A DNA stretch of 64,000 nt from Deltaproteobacteria bacterium (GTDB lineage: Bacteria; Myxococcota_A; Polyangia; JAAYKL01): positions 1 to 64,000 of the forward strand of contig JAFGXQ010000202.1 in assembly GCA_016936575.1 (NCBI GenBank). The letters run 5' to 3'. This document shows, one piece after another, positions 33,146-42,672 of this stretch. The translations under genes and the position numbers were made by a program. Each line of letters opens with the position of its first letter. Position 1 is the stretch's first letter. The notes under the pieces are model-generated. The model was given only the letters and a program-made list of their open reading frames with translations. It was not told the DNA's origin and did no database searches.

Positions 33146-34948
33146 ATGACCGTACCAACGAAACACGCAAAACTGATTGCCTGGGTTAATGAAGTTGCTG
33201 AGATATGCAAACCCAATGCTGTAGAATGGTGTGACGGCTCCACCGCCGAATACGACCGTATGATTCAAATCTGTTTAGATGCCGGCACGGCGAAACAGCT
33301 CCCCAAAAAGCCCAATAGCGTTTTATTTCGCAGTGATCCCAGCGACGTTGCACGCGTTGAAAATCGCACCTACATCGCTGCTAAAACAAAAGAGGCCGCC
33401 GGTCCGACCAATAACTGGATTGATCCCACTGAATTGAAGACAACCATGAAGAAATTGTACGATGGTTGTATGAAAGGCCGCACCATGTACGTGATCCCAT
33501 TCTCAATGGGGCCGGTGGGCAGCCCCATTGCCAAAATCGGTATTGAGATCACTGACAGTCAATACGTTGTGGCCAATATGCACATCATGACCCGTGTAGG
33601 CACTAAAGTACTGGAGGTGTTGGGTGACGATGGCGAATACATCCCCTGCTGGCACTCTGTCGGCAAGCCGCTTGCTGAGGGAGAAGATGACGGCGGATTG
33701 TGGCCATGCGCGCCTCTTGAAGACAAATATATCAGCCACTTCCCTGAAACCCGCGAAATCTGGTCGTACGGTTCCGGGTACGGCGGCAACGCACTTCTGG
33801 GCAAAAAATGTCTGGCGCTGCGAATCGCTTCCGCTCAGGCGCGGGACGAAGGCTGGCTAGCCGAGCATATGCTTATTTTAAAACTCACAAACCCCGAAGG
33901 TGAAGTGAAACACGTTGCCGGCGCCTTCCCGAGCGCATGCGGCAAGACCAACCTCGCGATGCTTATTCCCACCATTCCCGGTTGGAAAGTGGAAACTGTC
34001 GGCGATGACATCGCGTGGATGAAATTCGGCGACGACGGTCGGCTGTATGCCATTAACCCTGAATCCGGTTTCTTCGGCGTGGCGCCGGGAACCAACGACA
34101 ACTCCAACCCCAACGCGATGCGTTCGGTTGACAAAGATACTATCTTCACCAACGTTGCGTTGACTGAAGACGGCGATGTCTGGTGGGAAGACATCGGTTA
34201 CGATGCGCCTGGCAAATTAATCGACTGGAAAGGTAATGAGTGGGAACAAGGCAAGGCCGAGGCTCCGGCCGCGCACCCCAATGCCCGTTTTACCGCGAAA
34301 GCATCGAACTGCCCGGCTATCGCCGACAATTGGGAAGACCCCGCGGGTGTACCAATTGACGCATTCCTGTTCGGCGGTCGTCGTCCCTCCACCATTCCGT
34401 TGGTGCATCAGGCGAAAGACTGGAACCACGGCGTATTCATGGGCTCCATTGTTGGGTCTGAAATCACTGCCGCCGCTCTCGACCTGAAGGCAGGCACCAT
34501 TCGCCGTGACCCCATGGCGATGCTGCCGTTCTGCGGGTACAACATGGGAGAATACTTTCAGCACTGGATTAACCTCGGCGCCAAAGCGGACCATTCCAAA
34601 CTGCCGAAAATCTTTTTCGTCAACTGGTTCCGCAAAACCGCTGAAGGCAAATGGTTGTGGCCGGGCTACGGCGAAAACTCCCGTGTTCTTGCATGGATTT
34701 TCGATCAATGCAAAGGCGATACCAGCAAATCCGTTGATACCCCCATCGGTATCATGCCCAGCATTGATGGAATCGAACGTCCCGAAGGCGTAACCGAAGA
34801 AGATATGAAAGAGCTCCTGGCCGTTGACGTCGAAGGATGGAAAAAAGAGCTGGCTGACATCGAAGCCAATCATTATCCGAAATTCGGTGACAAACTGCCG
34901 AAAGAACTGAAAGATCAGATTGCGGCACTGAAAGAACGTTTAGGTTAA
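33146..34948 (+). CDS. pckG: Phosphoenolpyruvate carboxykinase (GTP)
   Basis: A 600-residue enzyme, typical of the GTP class. It interconverts oxaloacetate plus GTP with PEP, CO2 and GDP in gluconeogenesis or anaplerosis. The P-loop/PCK motif [13 protein letters not shown] is at about 258-270. Other signatures are EWCDGS near the N-terminus, [14 protein letters not shown] and [19 protein letters not shown] lies 8 bases before the ATG at 33146; an earlier in-frame ATG at 33134 overlaps the ribosome binding site and is rejected. It appears intact and monocistronic. Confidence 0.96.
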   Translation: MTVPTKHAKLIAWVNEVAEICKPNAVEWCDGSTAEYDRMIQICLDAGTAKQLPKKPNSVLFRSDPSDVARVENRTYIAAKTKEAAGPTNNWIDPTELKTTMKKLYDGCMKGRTMYVIPFSMGPVGSPIAKIGIEITDSQYVVANMHIMTRVGTKVLEVLGDDGEYIPCWHSVGKPLAEGEDDGGLWPCAPLEDKYISHFPETREIWSYGSGYGGNALLGKKCLALRIASAQARDEGWLAEHMLILKLTNPEGEVKHVAGAFPSACGKTNLAMLIPTIPGWKVETVGDDIAWMKFGDDGRLYAINPESGFFGVAPGTNDNSNPNAMRSVDKDTIFTNVALTEDGDVWWEDIGYDAPGKLIDWKGNEWEQGKAEAPAAHPNARFTAKASNCPAIADNWEDPAGVPIDAFLFGGRRPSTIPLVHQAKDWNHGVFMGSIVGSEITAAALDLKAGTIRRDPMAMLPFCGYNMGEYFQHWINLGAKADHSKLPKIFFVNWFRKTAEGKWLWPGYGENSRVLAWIFDQCKGDTSKSVDTPIGIMPSIDGIERPEGVTEEDMKELLAVDVEGWKKELADIEANHYPKFGDKLPKELKDQIAALKERLG

Positions 34949-35104
34949 CGGTCAACTTTTTCTTCAAATCTTCCATCCTATTTGCGTTTTCCATTAATTT
35001 CAGTGTAATATTTCAGTTACATCTGAGCGGATGTTATCTGAATCAAACAGATACCACCTTGTCAGATCGAGTTGCCAATCTTACATTAATAAGGGGAGGG
35101 CATC

Positions 35105-35380
35105 ATGAATAAGTTTCATTCAAAGCCGTTTGGAACACCGAGAAAAATTACCAACCTTTCGAAAGGTGTGCATGTTAAACAGCGAACTGACGCTGCTGTA
35201 TCTCGTAGTTCACTTCTGGATTCAGCCAGGCAGTGTGGAACGCGGTTAGGTCCCGAAAAAAGAAGTCGTTTTTCCAATCTCCCCGATATGGTGGTCGTAC
35301 CGACAGACCGTCAGGATGCGTGGAGCGTATTCGAAGAAATGCTCTACGAACAGGATTGCCGATTTTCAAGCGGCGAATAA
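35105..35380 (+). CDS. Small basic hypothetical protein
   Basis: A 91-residue protein with a strong ribosome binding site (AAGGGGAGGG) before the ATG. The N-terminal half is basic and Ser/Thr-rich (KPFGTPRKITNLSKGVHVKQRT) and the C-terminal half acidic. There is no signal peptide or membrane segment, and only two cysteines. A possible TTGTCA/TACATT promoter with 17-base spacing (35059-35087) lies just upstream. It is isolated between pckG and a convergent histidine kinase gene. Function unknown. Confidence 0.6.
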   Translation: MNKFHSKPFGTPRKITNLSKGVHVKQRTDAAVSRSSLLDSARQCGTRLGPEKRSRFSNLPDMVVVPTDRQDAWSVFEEMLYEQDCRFSSGE

Positions 35381-35412
35381 ATTTTCGGTAGCCATTTCCC
35401 TGATACTCAGAT

Positions 35413-37845
35413 TCATGAATGATACGGCAGTTTGATAGTAAACATCGTAAACTGCCCAGGGCTGGAATCGACCTCCAATCTCCCACCGTGATTCTCTGAA
35501 ATGATAAAGTAAGAAACGCTCATTCCCAATCCGGTACCTTTTCCAACCCCCTTGGTTGAAAAAAACGGTTCGAACACGCGCTTTGTTTGCACCTCCGGCA
35601 TTCCCACACCGTTATCCTGAATCTGAATCACCGCCCAATCCTCGCCTTCTGTTGTCACGCGCAGAAGAAACGTTGGTGCTTCGTTTTCGATATAGGTTTT
35701 GTTTCGCATGGCGTCCGCTCCGTTTTGAAGAATATTGAGCAGCACTTGTTGAATTTTGCTTGGGTAGCAGCGTACCGCGCCCAACGTGTCGTCATACTCC
35801 CGAATAATTCGTATTTTTCGAAAATCAAAATTTTCTTTAAAATCAAAATCATTCGCTGCCAGGAGAACAGTACGGTCGACCAATTCCTGCAACCGCACCC
35901 ACTGTGATTCTGCTCCTTCCTGCCGGGCGAAACTCAACATGTCCCGCACAATTTGCGCCGCTCGGGTCCCTGCGTTCGCAATCAGAAACAGCAACCGTTC
36001 TACCTTGTGACGTTGCAGATACCGCTGCACCGCTTCGAATGATGTTTGCTCCTCTGCTGCGATCTGTTTATTTTTCGGCGTATCATCCACCAACCGTGAT
36101 TTCAGCAATTCGGCATTTTGAAGAATTCCGGCCAACGGATTATTGATTTCATGCGCCAACCCCGCAGCGAGTCCACCCACAGACATCATCTTCTCAGATT
36201 GAACCATCAACTGTTCCATTCGCGTTTTCTCCGTAATATCGCGAACCACCACTAGATTATAATTGTGATTTTCAACCTGAATATTTCGGCAGGTCACCAA
36301 TACATTGTGCGGCGTATTCCCTTTACCGCGATGAACCGATTCAAAATGGGAGACAGTGTCTCCTTCTACCGCTTCAATGTATTTTTCTTCATCCACTTCA
36401 CCCATCAGCAATGCTGAAATCGACATCGACGCGAACTCATCACGGCTGTATCCGAGCGATTCGTATGCGGCTGTATTAAATTCGGAAATGGTGTTATCTG
36501 TCGTGCTGATTAGCCAAATCGACTCCCCCGCCGCTTCGAAGATACTCCGAAACCGTTTTTCACTTTCCTGCAGGTTCGCTTTTGATACTTTGATAGAGTC
36601 AATCATATGGTTGATGGTGTTGGTCAATGTAATAATTTCATCTGCGCCCTTAACGTCCATTTTACGAATCGGCAGTCCATCCACACCGGTATTGCTCACC
36701 GCACGTGCCAACTGAAGCAACGGCCCTGAAAAACTGCGCGCGAGCCATCCTGCCAGAAGCAGGCTCAACACGATAATCCCCATGGAAAACCAAATGATGG
36801 AATTCGTTAATGCCGTCACGCGCTTTTCAAAATCATCTTTGTAAATCGACACCGCGATATACCACCCCAACGGCGGAAAATGAGTGACAAAAATCTTTTT
36901 TTCATACTTGTAGACGCCTCTGGCGGAGTCCTTGTCCCACAGGTATACCATCGACTTTGATGGTGTGAAGGCGGCGGCTTTCATCTTTTTTACCAGGCTC
37001 TCACCTGTTGTCGCGTCGCGAAGCCCGCTTAAATCCTGGTGCACCATATTCGGGTGAACCAGCATGATATTCTTTTCATTGAATATAAAGAAATACCCTT
37101 CATCGCCAATCTTTTGTTTCGATATGGCATCGTTCAGCTCCGTAATCACCGCGTCTACCCGTTTGGCCGCTTCTTTCTCGATGTCGTCCACATACACACC
37201 GGTGCCGATAATAAAGTTCCAGGGCTGAAACATGCGAACATATGAAACTTTAGGTTGTTCTTCAGTCAAGCCAATCGGAGTCGGTTTGGGCCAGCGATAG
37301 TGTACATATCCTTCCCCATGCCGGCGGCAGATATCGATAAACGCATGAAATAAATTCTGATTGGTATCAATTACACAGTTGTATTCAGGGGAAAGCAATG
37401 TCTTCCCTTCCAGCGCCGGCATGGTGGGATGCATGATCAGCGTGGGATTCTCCTTGTCGGTGTTGTTCACCCAGAAATAGCCGACACCACCGTCATAACG
37501 AAGCATTTCAATGTCAGACAGCGCCGACATCTGCGCATCTTGTTCGGTTAATTTGCCTGAAAGATACTGGTTGTAACGCGTGATTACCAGACTGTATGCC
37601 ATGTCCACCAGATTTCGGATCTCTGCCTTGCGTCGATCAAGCACTGCGGTTTTATAATACACAATACTTTTGTGTTCCATTTCCACAAAGTTCCGGGTCG
37701 AGGCAAGCAGATTCAACGCGTTTTCTTCGAGGGTATTCTGCAACGCCTGTTCCGCCTTCCGCTGCACCATCACCGCAATAACAGTGGTCGTTAGGGTAAC
37801 AATCCCGAAAGCAAATACCAGCATTCTGAACCGAAGCGTTCTCAC
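35413..37845 (-). CDS. Membrane sensor histidine kinase with two Cache regions, HAMP, PAS, HisKA and HATPase
   Basis: An 810-residue protein starting at GTG (37845), preceded by AGAGAGA. The order is: membrane helix (8-27); periplasmic region of about 310 residues with two single-Cache-like units (GGVGYFWVNN...PWNFIIGTGVYVDDIE and GDEGYFFIFNEKN...PPLGWYIAVSIYKDDF); second membrane helix (about 348-370); HAMP; PAS (about 435-560); HisKA with phospho-acceptor His in LAAGLAHEINNPLAGI; and HATPase_c with NGADAM, DNGVGM and GTGLGMS. The first Cache unit is the type that binds small carboxylates or other metabolites. No cognate response regulator gene is adjacent, so the output is unknown. The protein is complete. 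Confidence 0.93.
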   Translation of the reverse strand: MRTLRFRMLVFAFGIVTLTTTVIAVMVQRKAEQALQNTLEENALNLLASTRNFVEMEHKSIVYYKTAVLDRRKAEIRNLVDMAYSLVITRYNQYLSGKLTEQDAQMSALSDIEMLRYDGGVGYFWVNNTDKENPTLIMHPTMPALEGKTLLSPEYNCVIDTNQNLFHAFIDICRRHGEGYVHYRWPKPTPIGLTEEQPKVSYVRMFQPWNFIIGTGVYVDDIEKEAAKRVDAVITELNDAISKQKIGDEGYFFIFNEKNIMLVHPNMVHQDLSGLRDATTGESLVKKMKAAAFTPSKSMVYLWDKDSARGVYKYEKKIFVTHFPPLGWYIAVSIYKDDFEKRVTALTNSIIWFSMGIIVLSLLLAGWLARSFSGPLLQLARAVSNTGVDGLPIRKMDVKGADEIITLTNTINHMIDSIKVSKANLQESEKRFRSIFEAAGESIWLISTTDNTISEFNTAAYESLGYSRDEFASMSISALLMGEVDEEKYIEAVEGDTVSHFESVHRGKGNTPHNVLVTCRNIQVENHNYNLVVVRDITEKTRMEQLMVQSEKMMSVGGLAAGLAHEINNPLAGILQNAELLKSRLVDDTPKNKQIAAEEQTSFEAVQRYLQRHKVERLLFLIANAGTRAAQIVRDMLSFARQEGAESQWVRLQELVDRTVLLAANDFDFKENFDFRKIRIIREYDDTLGAVRCYPSKIQQVLLNILQNGADAMRNKTYIENEAPTFLLRVTTEGEDWAVIQIQDNGVGMPEVQTKRVFEPFFSTKGVGKGTGLGMSVSYFIISENHGGRLEVDSSPGQFTMFTIKLPYHS

Positions 37846-38010
37846 CTGCGTATCTCTCTATCTTTCTTTTTTTTATAATTGAACGTTAATTCGTGTTCAC
37901 CCTATAAATGTACATGAAAAACCGTTGTGAACAATCGAAGTGGGCAGTCACGAAAATGATGGTTCTTTTATCTGGGTTGTCTTACAAAGAATCAATGAAA
38001 GGACGAAGCC

Positions 38011-39390
38011 ATGACGCAACGAATTGTTGACATCCTTCACGAAGTTGAACCCAGAGAAAACATTGAGGTGGATGGTTGGATTCAGACGGTACGTACCTCC
38101 AAGTCCGTCACCTTTTTTGAAATCGGAGACGGCTCCTGCATCCAGAATCTTCAGGCGGTCGCTTCTGTGGAGCTGAGCAATTATGACGCACTGCAGAAAG
38201 TGCAAACCGGCAGCGCTGTGCATATCGTCGGGAAACTGGTCGCTTCGCCGGCCAAGGGGCAGAAATGGGAACTTCACATTTCTGAGATGAACGTGTTGGG
38301 AACAGTGGACGAAGATTATCCGCTTCAGAAGAAACGACATTCATTCGAGTTCCTGCGTACCGTTGCCCATGTGCGGCCACGCGCGCGCACATTCGGTGCA
38401 GTGTTCAGAGTACGGCATGCCCTGCAAATGGCCGTGCACCGATTTTTTGATGATCGGGGATTTATCCAGGTCCACACCCCCATCATTACCGGTTCCGACT
38501 GCGAGGGTGCCGGGCAGATGTTTCGTGTCACCACCCTCGACATGAACGCGCCCCCTCGACATGATGGGTCGATTGACTACTCACAGGACTTTTTCGGCAA
38601 AGAAACCTCTCTCACGGTAAGCGGCCAATTGGAAGGAGAAATATTCGCGCTGGCGTTTAAAAACATTTATACATTCGGTCCAACCTTCCGCGCCGAGAAT
38701 TCGCACACAGCAAGGCATGCCGCAGAGTTCTGGATGATTGAACCGGAAATGGCGTTTTGCGACCTTTCCAGAGACCAGCAAGTTGCCGAGGACTTCATCA
38801 AATATATTGTCACTCAAGTACTGGAACGCTGTAGCGACGATATCGACTTTTTCGATCAGTGGATTGACAAAGGTTTGCGAGAAAAACTTGAGTCGCTGGT
38901 GAATTCATCGTTTGAAACACTTCCGTATACCGAGGCCGTATCACTGCTTGAAAAATCCAAACAGAAATTCGAATATCCGATTAAGTGGGGGCTCGATTTA
39001 CAAAGTGAACACGAACGGTTCCTGACCGAGCAGTTGATTCAGAAACCGGTTTTCGTCATCGACTATCCACGTGACATTAAAGCATTTTATATGCGGCTGA
39101 ACGACGATGAGAAAACGGTGGCGGCAATGGACTTGCTGGTTCCAAAAGTGGGAGAAATCATCGGCGGTTCCCAACGGGAGGAACGCATTGACGTGTTGGA
39201 TGCGCAGTTGCAATACTTTGATTTGTCCCCTGTTGACTACTGGTGGTATCGGGACTTGCGGCGTTTCGGAGGGGTTGCCCACGCCGGATTCGGCCTCGGA
39301 TTCGAACGCGCATTAATGTACATTACCGGCATGCAGAATATCCGTGATGTGATTCCGTTCTCCAGAACCCCGGGCAGCGCCGACTTCTAA
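38011..39390 (+). CDS. asnS: Asparaginyl-tRNA synthetase
   Basis: A 459-residue class IIb aminoacyl-tRNA synthetase that charges tRNA-Asn. The N-terminal OB-fold anticodon-binding domain (about 17-115; [12 protein letters not shown]) is followed by the catalytic core, with motif 2 region [21 protein letters not shown] and motif 3 [30 protein letters not shown]. The stretch [16 protein letters not shown] is characteristic of AsnRS rather than AspRS (no 'QSPQ' type). GAAAGGACGAAGCC precedes the ATG. Its presence suggests direct tRNA-Asn charging. Confidence 0.96.
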   Translation: MTQRIVDILHEVEPRENIEVDGWIQTVRTSKSVTFFEIGDGSCIQNLQAVASVELSNYDALQKVQTGSAVHIVGKLVASPAKGQKWELHISEMNVLGTVDEDYPLQKKRHSFEFLRTVAHVRPRARTFGAVFRVRHALQMAVHRFFDDRGFIQVHTPIITGSDCEGAGQMFRVTTLDMNAPPRHDGSIDYSQDFFGKETSLTVSGQLEGEIFALAFKNIYTFGPTFRAENSHTARHAAEFWMIEPEMAFCDLSRDQQVAEDFIKYIVTQVLERCSDDIDFFDQWIDKGLREKLESLVNSSFETLPYTEAVSLLEKSKQKFEYPIKWGLDLQSEHERFLTEQLIQKPVFVIDYPRDIKAFYMRLNDDEKTVAAMDLLVPKVGEIIGGSQREERIDVLDAQLQYFDLSPVDYWWYRDLRRFGGVAHAGFGLGFERALMYITGMQNIRDVIPFSRTPGSADF

Positions 39391-39529
39391 AATATATCCT
39401 GCCTGCCATTCATGACCGAATGATGACACACCTGACACAACGATTACGTTTTCCTGACAACTTCGCGATATAAGGTGTGTATATTCTGCAATGAGATACA
39501 TATTTCATTTACAAAAGGACGCGTCACCG

Positions 39530-40180
39530 ATGTGTAATACCGTGGAATACACCTTCGAAGGTCAAAGCATCAAGGAAGAAATCGCAAACAGTGTCACCCA
39601 TGGTGTCGGTGCGTTGTTATCTCTCGCCGCCACCGCGGTTCTCGTGGTATTCGCCGCAATCGAGGGAGATGCCTTGAAGATAGTGGGCGTTTCAATTTTC
39701 GGTGCTACCCTGGTCATATTATACACCGCTTCAACCTTGTATCATGGGATACAGAAACCGCGCGTGAAGCATCTCTTTCATATTTTTGACCACAGTGCCA
39801 TTTTCACGCTCATTGCCGGCACCTATACGCCGATTACACTTTGCGCCATCCGCGGGGAGTGGGGCTGGTCTCTATTCGGTGTGGCGTGGGGACTTGCCGT
39901 GCTCGGGGTGATTGCCACGGCCATCTTTTTCGAGCGGGCGCGTGTTCTCAGTTTGATTTTGTATATCGCAATGGGCTGGATGGTTCTTGTTACCGGTCCC
40001 AGACTGCTGAGCGCACTCTCCGGAATTGAGCTGATGTGGCTGATCAGCGGCGGTTTGTTGTATACACTGGGGGTGTACTTTTATAGGAAAAAGACGCTTC
40101 TTTATCATCATATGATATGGCATCTGTTTGTGCTTGCCGGCAGCACCTGCCACTTCTTTATGTTGCTTTCCATCGAATAA
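39530..40180 (+). CDS. Hemolysin III / PAQR-family membrane protein
   Basis: A protein of about 216 residues with seven predicted membrane helices. The conserved zinc-site and family residues are visible: EEIANSVTHGVGA, STLYHGIQ, FDHSAIFTLIAGTYTPIT and HLFVLAGSTCHFFML, with three His that would coordinate zinc as in adiponectin-receptor-like hydrolases. Bacterial members are often called hemolysin III or YqfA. Their true role is probably membrane-lipid (ceramidase-like) hydrolysis or homeostasis. I chose the ATG at 39530, with AAAGGA upstream; an in-frame ATG at 39491 would add 13 residues. Confidence 0.9.
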   Translation: MCNTVEYTFEGQSIKEEIANSVTHGVGALLSLAATAVLVVFAAIEGDALKIVGVSIFGATLVILYTASTLYHGIQKPRVKHLFHIFDHSAIFTLIAGTYTPITLCAIRGEWGWSLFGVAWGLAVLGVIATAIFFERARVLSLILYIAMGWMVLVTGPRLLSALSGIELMWLISGGLLYTLGVYFYRKKTLLYHHMIWHLFVLAGSTCHFFMLLSIE

Positions 40181-40324
40181 GCCGCTCATAACAAGCAAAA
40201 ATCGCAATCATTTTTTGCAAATGCGTACCATCACATCTCTGACACAATTTCTTTTCCCGAATGTCACAAAGCAACAACCTGAGACTATGTTGCACACAAA
40301 TCCAACACAGAAAGGAAGACAGTA

Positions 40325-41758
40325 ATGGGAAAATTCTGGTTTTATATGTTGGGCGTACTCACAATCTTAATTGTACTTCAGCCCGCCTGTTCAGAAAACG
40401 CCGGCACGGACACCATGTCTGACGGAGACGCGGACTCAGATAGTGATTCTGATGGAGATGGAGATTCTGACGGAGACGGAGATTCGGATGGAGACGCCGA
40501 TTCGGATTCTGACAGCGACTCGGATTCTGATAGCGATACGGATTCCGATACCGACTCAGACTCGGATACCGACGCGGATGCTGACACCGACTCAGACTCC
40601 GATACCGACTCAGATTCGGATACCGACTCGGACTCTGACACCGACTCAGATACCGATTCGGACTCAGACTCCGACGCCGATTCAGACTCGGACACCGACT
40701 CAGACTCGGACACCGACGCAGACTCCGACACCGACTCAGATTCCGACGGAGACTGCGCCTACGATTGTGTTGCCAGTGAATGGTCTTGCACCGGCGACAC
40801 CCAATTCGGTGGGCTTGGCGGCGTTATCGTAGCTGAAACCCCTTGCACACCGACACCGGAAAACGGCTGGAGTTCAATTTGCTGCAACGCAACCGGGACT
40901 AGTGACGGTGATACGGATACAGATACGGATTCCGACACCGACGCAGACACGGACGCGGACTCCGATTCCGATAGCGACTGCGATTCATCCATGAATGATT
41001 TCAGTTTCTTTGTTGTCAGTCTGAATGCCGTGTTGACTATGTCCGGAAGCAGCGATGGTTTCGGCGGCAATCTCGGGGGACGTGCCGGCGCAGATGCCAT
41101 GTGTCAGCAGCTTGCGGAAGAGAAAGGGTCATGCAGACAGTGGAGGGCCTTCCTTAGTGTTACAGAATCAACGGACGGGACATCCATCAACGCGATTGAA
41201 CGAATCGGTGACGGCCCCTGGTATGGTCTGGATTGCCAGAACAATTACGGCGAGGGCGGTGTAGGCGAAGTAGCGAACCCCATCGTAAACGCCGATGTCT
41301 GTGACTTCATGCTGCTTTCAAATGATATCGCTGGGCTTCAAAACAGACGCCCTGCCGGATCCAGCGAAGTGGTATGGAGCTACTCATGGGCCGACTGGAC
41401 CTTCAGCAACTGCCTCACTACCGAAAACGGCGTTTGCAATCACGCCCTCGGCGACCTGGACACCCACGACACCATCACCGGATCGGATAGAAGCGGAAAT
41501 CTGATCAGCACAGATCAGGCCAAAACCTGTAACAACTGGACCAGTTCGGACAGCAGCCTGACCAATATTACAATCGGGCACTCATGGCCGAGAAATAACG
41601 ACACGAATAACGACGATTCAGCACACTGGATTTATGCACATACGACAAACAGTTGCGGCGCGGGTATTAACACCACAGATGCACACGGCTTGCCCGGAAT
41701 CGGCGGAGAAGGCGGCTACGGCGCGTGGTACTGTTTTGCCTACGACAGTGTAGACTGA
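40325..41758 (+). CDS. Lipoprotein with (SD)n repeats and C-terminal DUF1554/endostatin-like domain
   Basis: A 477-residue protein. The signal peptide ends near QPACSEN (Cys22). Residues about 32-140 are Asp-Ser/Asp-Thr/Asp-Gly repeats. A short Cys-containing module follows ([13 protein letters not shown]...[14 protein letters not shown]), then a second repeat block (about 195-222). Residues 228-477 form a globular domain, [14 protein letters not shown]...[19 protein letters not shown], resembling DUF1554/collagen NC10 (endostatin)-like lectin folds found in secreted bacterial proteins. It is surface-exposed on an acidic stalk, like the GH16 protein at 13998-15707. The ligand is unknown. GGAAGAC precedes the ATG. 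Confidence 0.85.
   Translation: MGKFWFYMLGVLTILIVLQPACSENAGTDTMSDGDADSDSDSDGDGDSDGDGDSDGDADSDSDSDSDSDSDTDSDTDSDSDTDADADTDSDSDTDSDSDTDSDSDTDSDTDSDSDSDADSDSDTDSDSDTDADSDTDSDSDGDCAYDCVASEWSCTGDTQFGGLGGVIVAETPCTPTPENGWSSICCNATGTSDGDTDTDTDSDTDADTDADSDSDSDCDSSMNDFSFFVVSLNAVLTMSGSSDGFGGNLGGRAGADAMCQQLAEEKGSCRQWRAFLSVTESTDGTSINAIERIGDGPWYGLDCQNNYGEGGVGEVANPIVNADVCDFMLLSNDIAGLQNRRPAGSSEVVWSYSWADWTFSNCLTTENGVCNHALGDLDTHDTITGSDRSGNLISTDQAKTCNNWTSSDSSLTNITIGHSWPRNNDTNNDDSAHWIYAHTTNSCGAGINTTDAHGLPGIGGEGGYGAWYCFAYDSVD
40420..40750. repeat. Low-complexity repeat encoding (Asp-Ser/Thr/Gly/Ala)n
   Basis: Degenerate six-base units encode an Asp at every second residue in the lipoprotein gene. The start of the block uses GGAGAT/GGAGAC (Gly-Asp) units and the rest GAC-TCN/ACC units. 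The pattern continues briefly at 40905-40980. The antisense strand reads as Ser/Glu runs and is not a gene. Confidence 0.75.
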
Positions 41759-42512
41759 CCTATTCCTGTCCCTTGAGTCCGCGGTTTTTAAAAACCCCGT
41801 AAACATCCGATAGAACTTTTTTCACTCCGCTTTGGTATTTCAGCAGAATTTTGCGATGGTTTTGCTTCGTGATTATCATATGGTATGAACGATTGGTTGT
41901 TCGTCATGAGTAATCTCTTTTACATTGTTCGTCGGTTTACGCTGCGGAAAAACAGACTGTGGCGATATGAAACTGTATTTGAATTCGCTCACCTCCTGAA
42001 CGCTTTCCTCCCGCTCACAATCTCACTGGGAATCGTCATCGGGCATGCTCCCCTTTCTTCTTTTCCGGTTGATTGCCCCGCGGTTGTTTCCGCAACCAAC
42101 GCACGAAACAGTTCCAGTTTTGGGTTTTTCATACGACAGGGCGCTGCGTCAGGCCTGCTGGAATCAGGGAAACCTCAACCAAGCCCGTTGGAAAAAACGG
42201 CCATCACGGTTCTCCTTCATCCGTTCTTCGCTGTTGCCCGACCGATAGGGCTTTCAATTTTGGGAACGTTTGCTATTGCGAACTCTTACAAAGTGCAAAT
42301 AGATCATTCCCGAGCCCCCCCTCAGGCAACCACTTAAAAAGCGTAACGTAAAAATAACGTCGGTTGTTGAATCGCGTGTCCGCATAGATGGACGCGTCGT
42401 TTCTGTAGCCACGCTTGACAAAATAGACGTATGACGATTTTTTTAGATAATGTGAAAACAAATCGGATGCCCTGATTTTTCAGACGGCATTGCTACAACA
42501 AAGAGTAAATCA
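41759..42512. other. Long intergenic region, no confident gene
   Basis: This is 754 bases. Directly after the lipoprotein stop there is a perfect GGTTTTTAAAAACC palindrome (41783-41796) that might end transcription. A 150-codon open frame (41885-42337, plus strand) has no ribosome binding site, no known motif and a composition unlike its neighbours. Shorter overlapping frames are no better. I treat the stretch as non-coding or decayed sequence. Confidence 0.5.
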
Positions 42513-42662
42513 ATGAAACCCGTAAAAAACACAAAACCAGCCGAAGTAATCCGCGACACAGAGCTGCCGGAAAACAAGTCTTCATCGGCTGTTCCCCTGT
42601 TCATTTTTGTATTCGGAATCCCGCTGCTGCTTGTCATCCTGGCCGAAGTCTTCTGGGGGTAA
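42513..42662 (+). CDS. 49-residue single-membrane-helix protein
   Basis: A short frame from ATG 42513 to TAA 42662. The first ~28 residues are hydrophilic (MKPVKNTKPAEVIRDTELPE), then one clean membrane helix (AVPLFIFVFGIPLLLVILAEVFWG) runs to the stop. This shape is common in small subunits or regulators of membrane complexes, for example CcoQ-type cytochrome oxidase subunits, but no specific family is recognised. The ribosome binding site is weak (AAAGAG). It ends 10 bases before the convergent FG-GAP lipoprotein gene. Its compact size makes it uncertain. Confidence 0.4.
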   Translation: MKPVKNTKPAEVIRDTELPENKSSSAVPLFIFVFGIPLLLVILAEVFWG

Positions 42663-42672
42663 AGATACGACC

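Noticed and set aside
40378..40731. Minus-strand Ser/Glu-rich frame
   Set aside because: It is the antisense of the Asp-rich repeats in the lipoprotein gene at 40325-41758.
41885..42337. 150-codon plus-strand open frame
   Set aside because: It lacks a ribosome binding site, any known motif and typical composition, and overlapping frames of similar quality exist.
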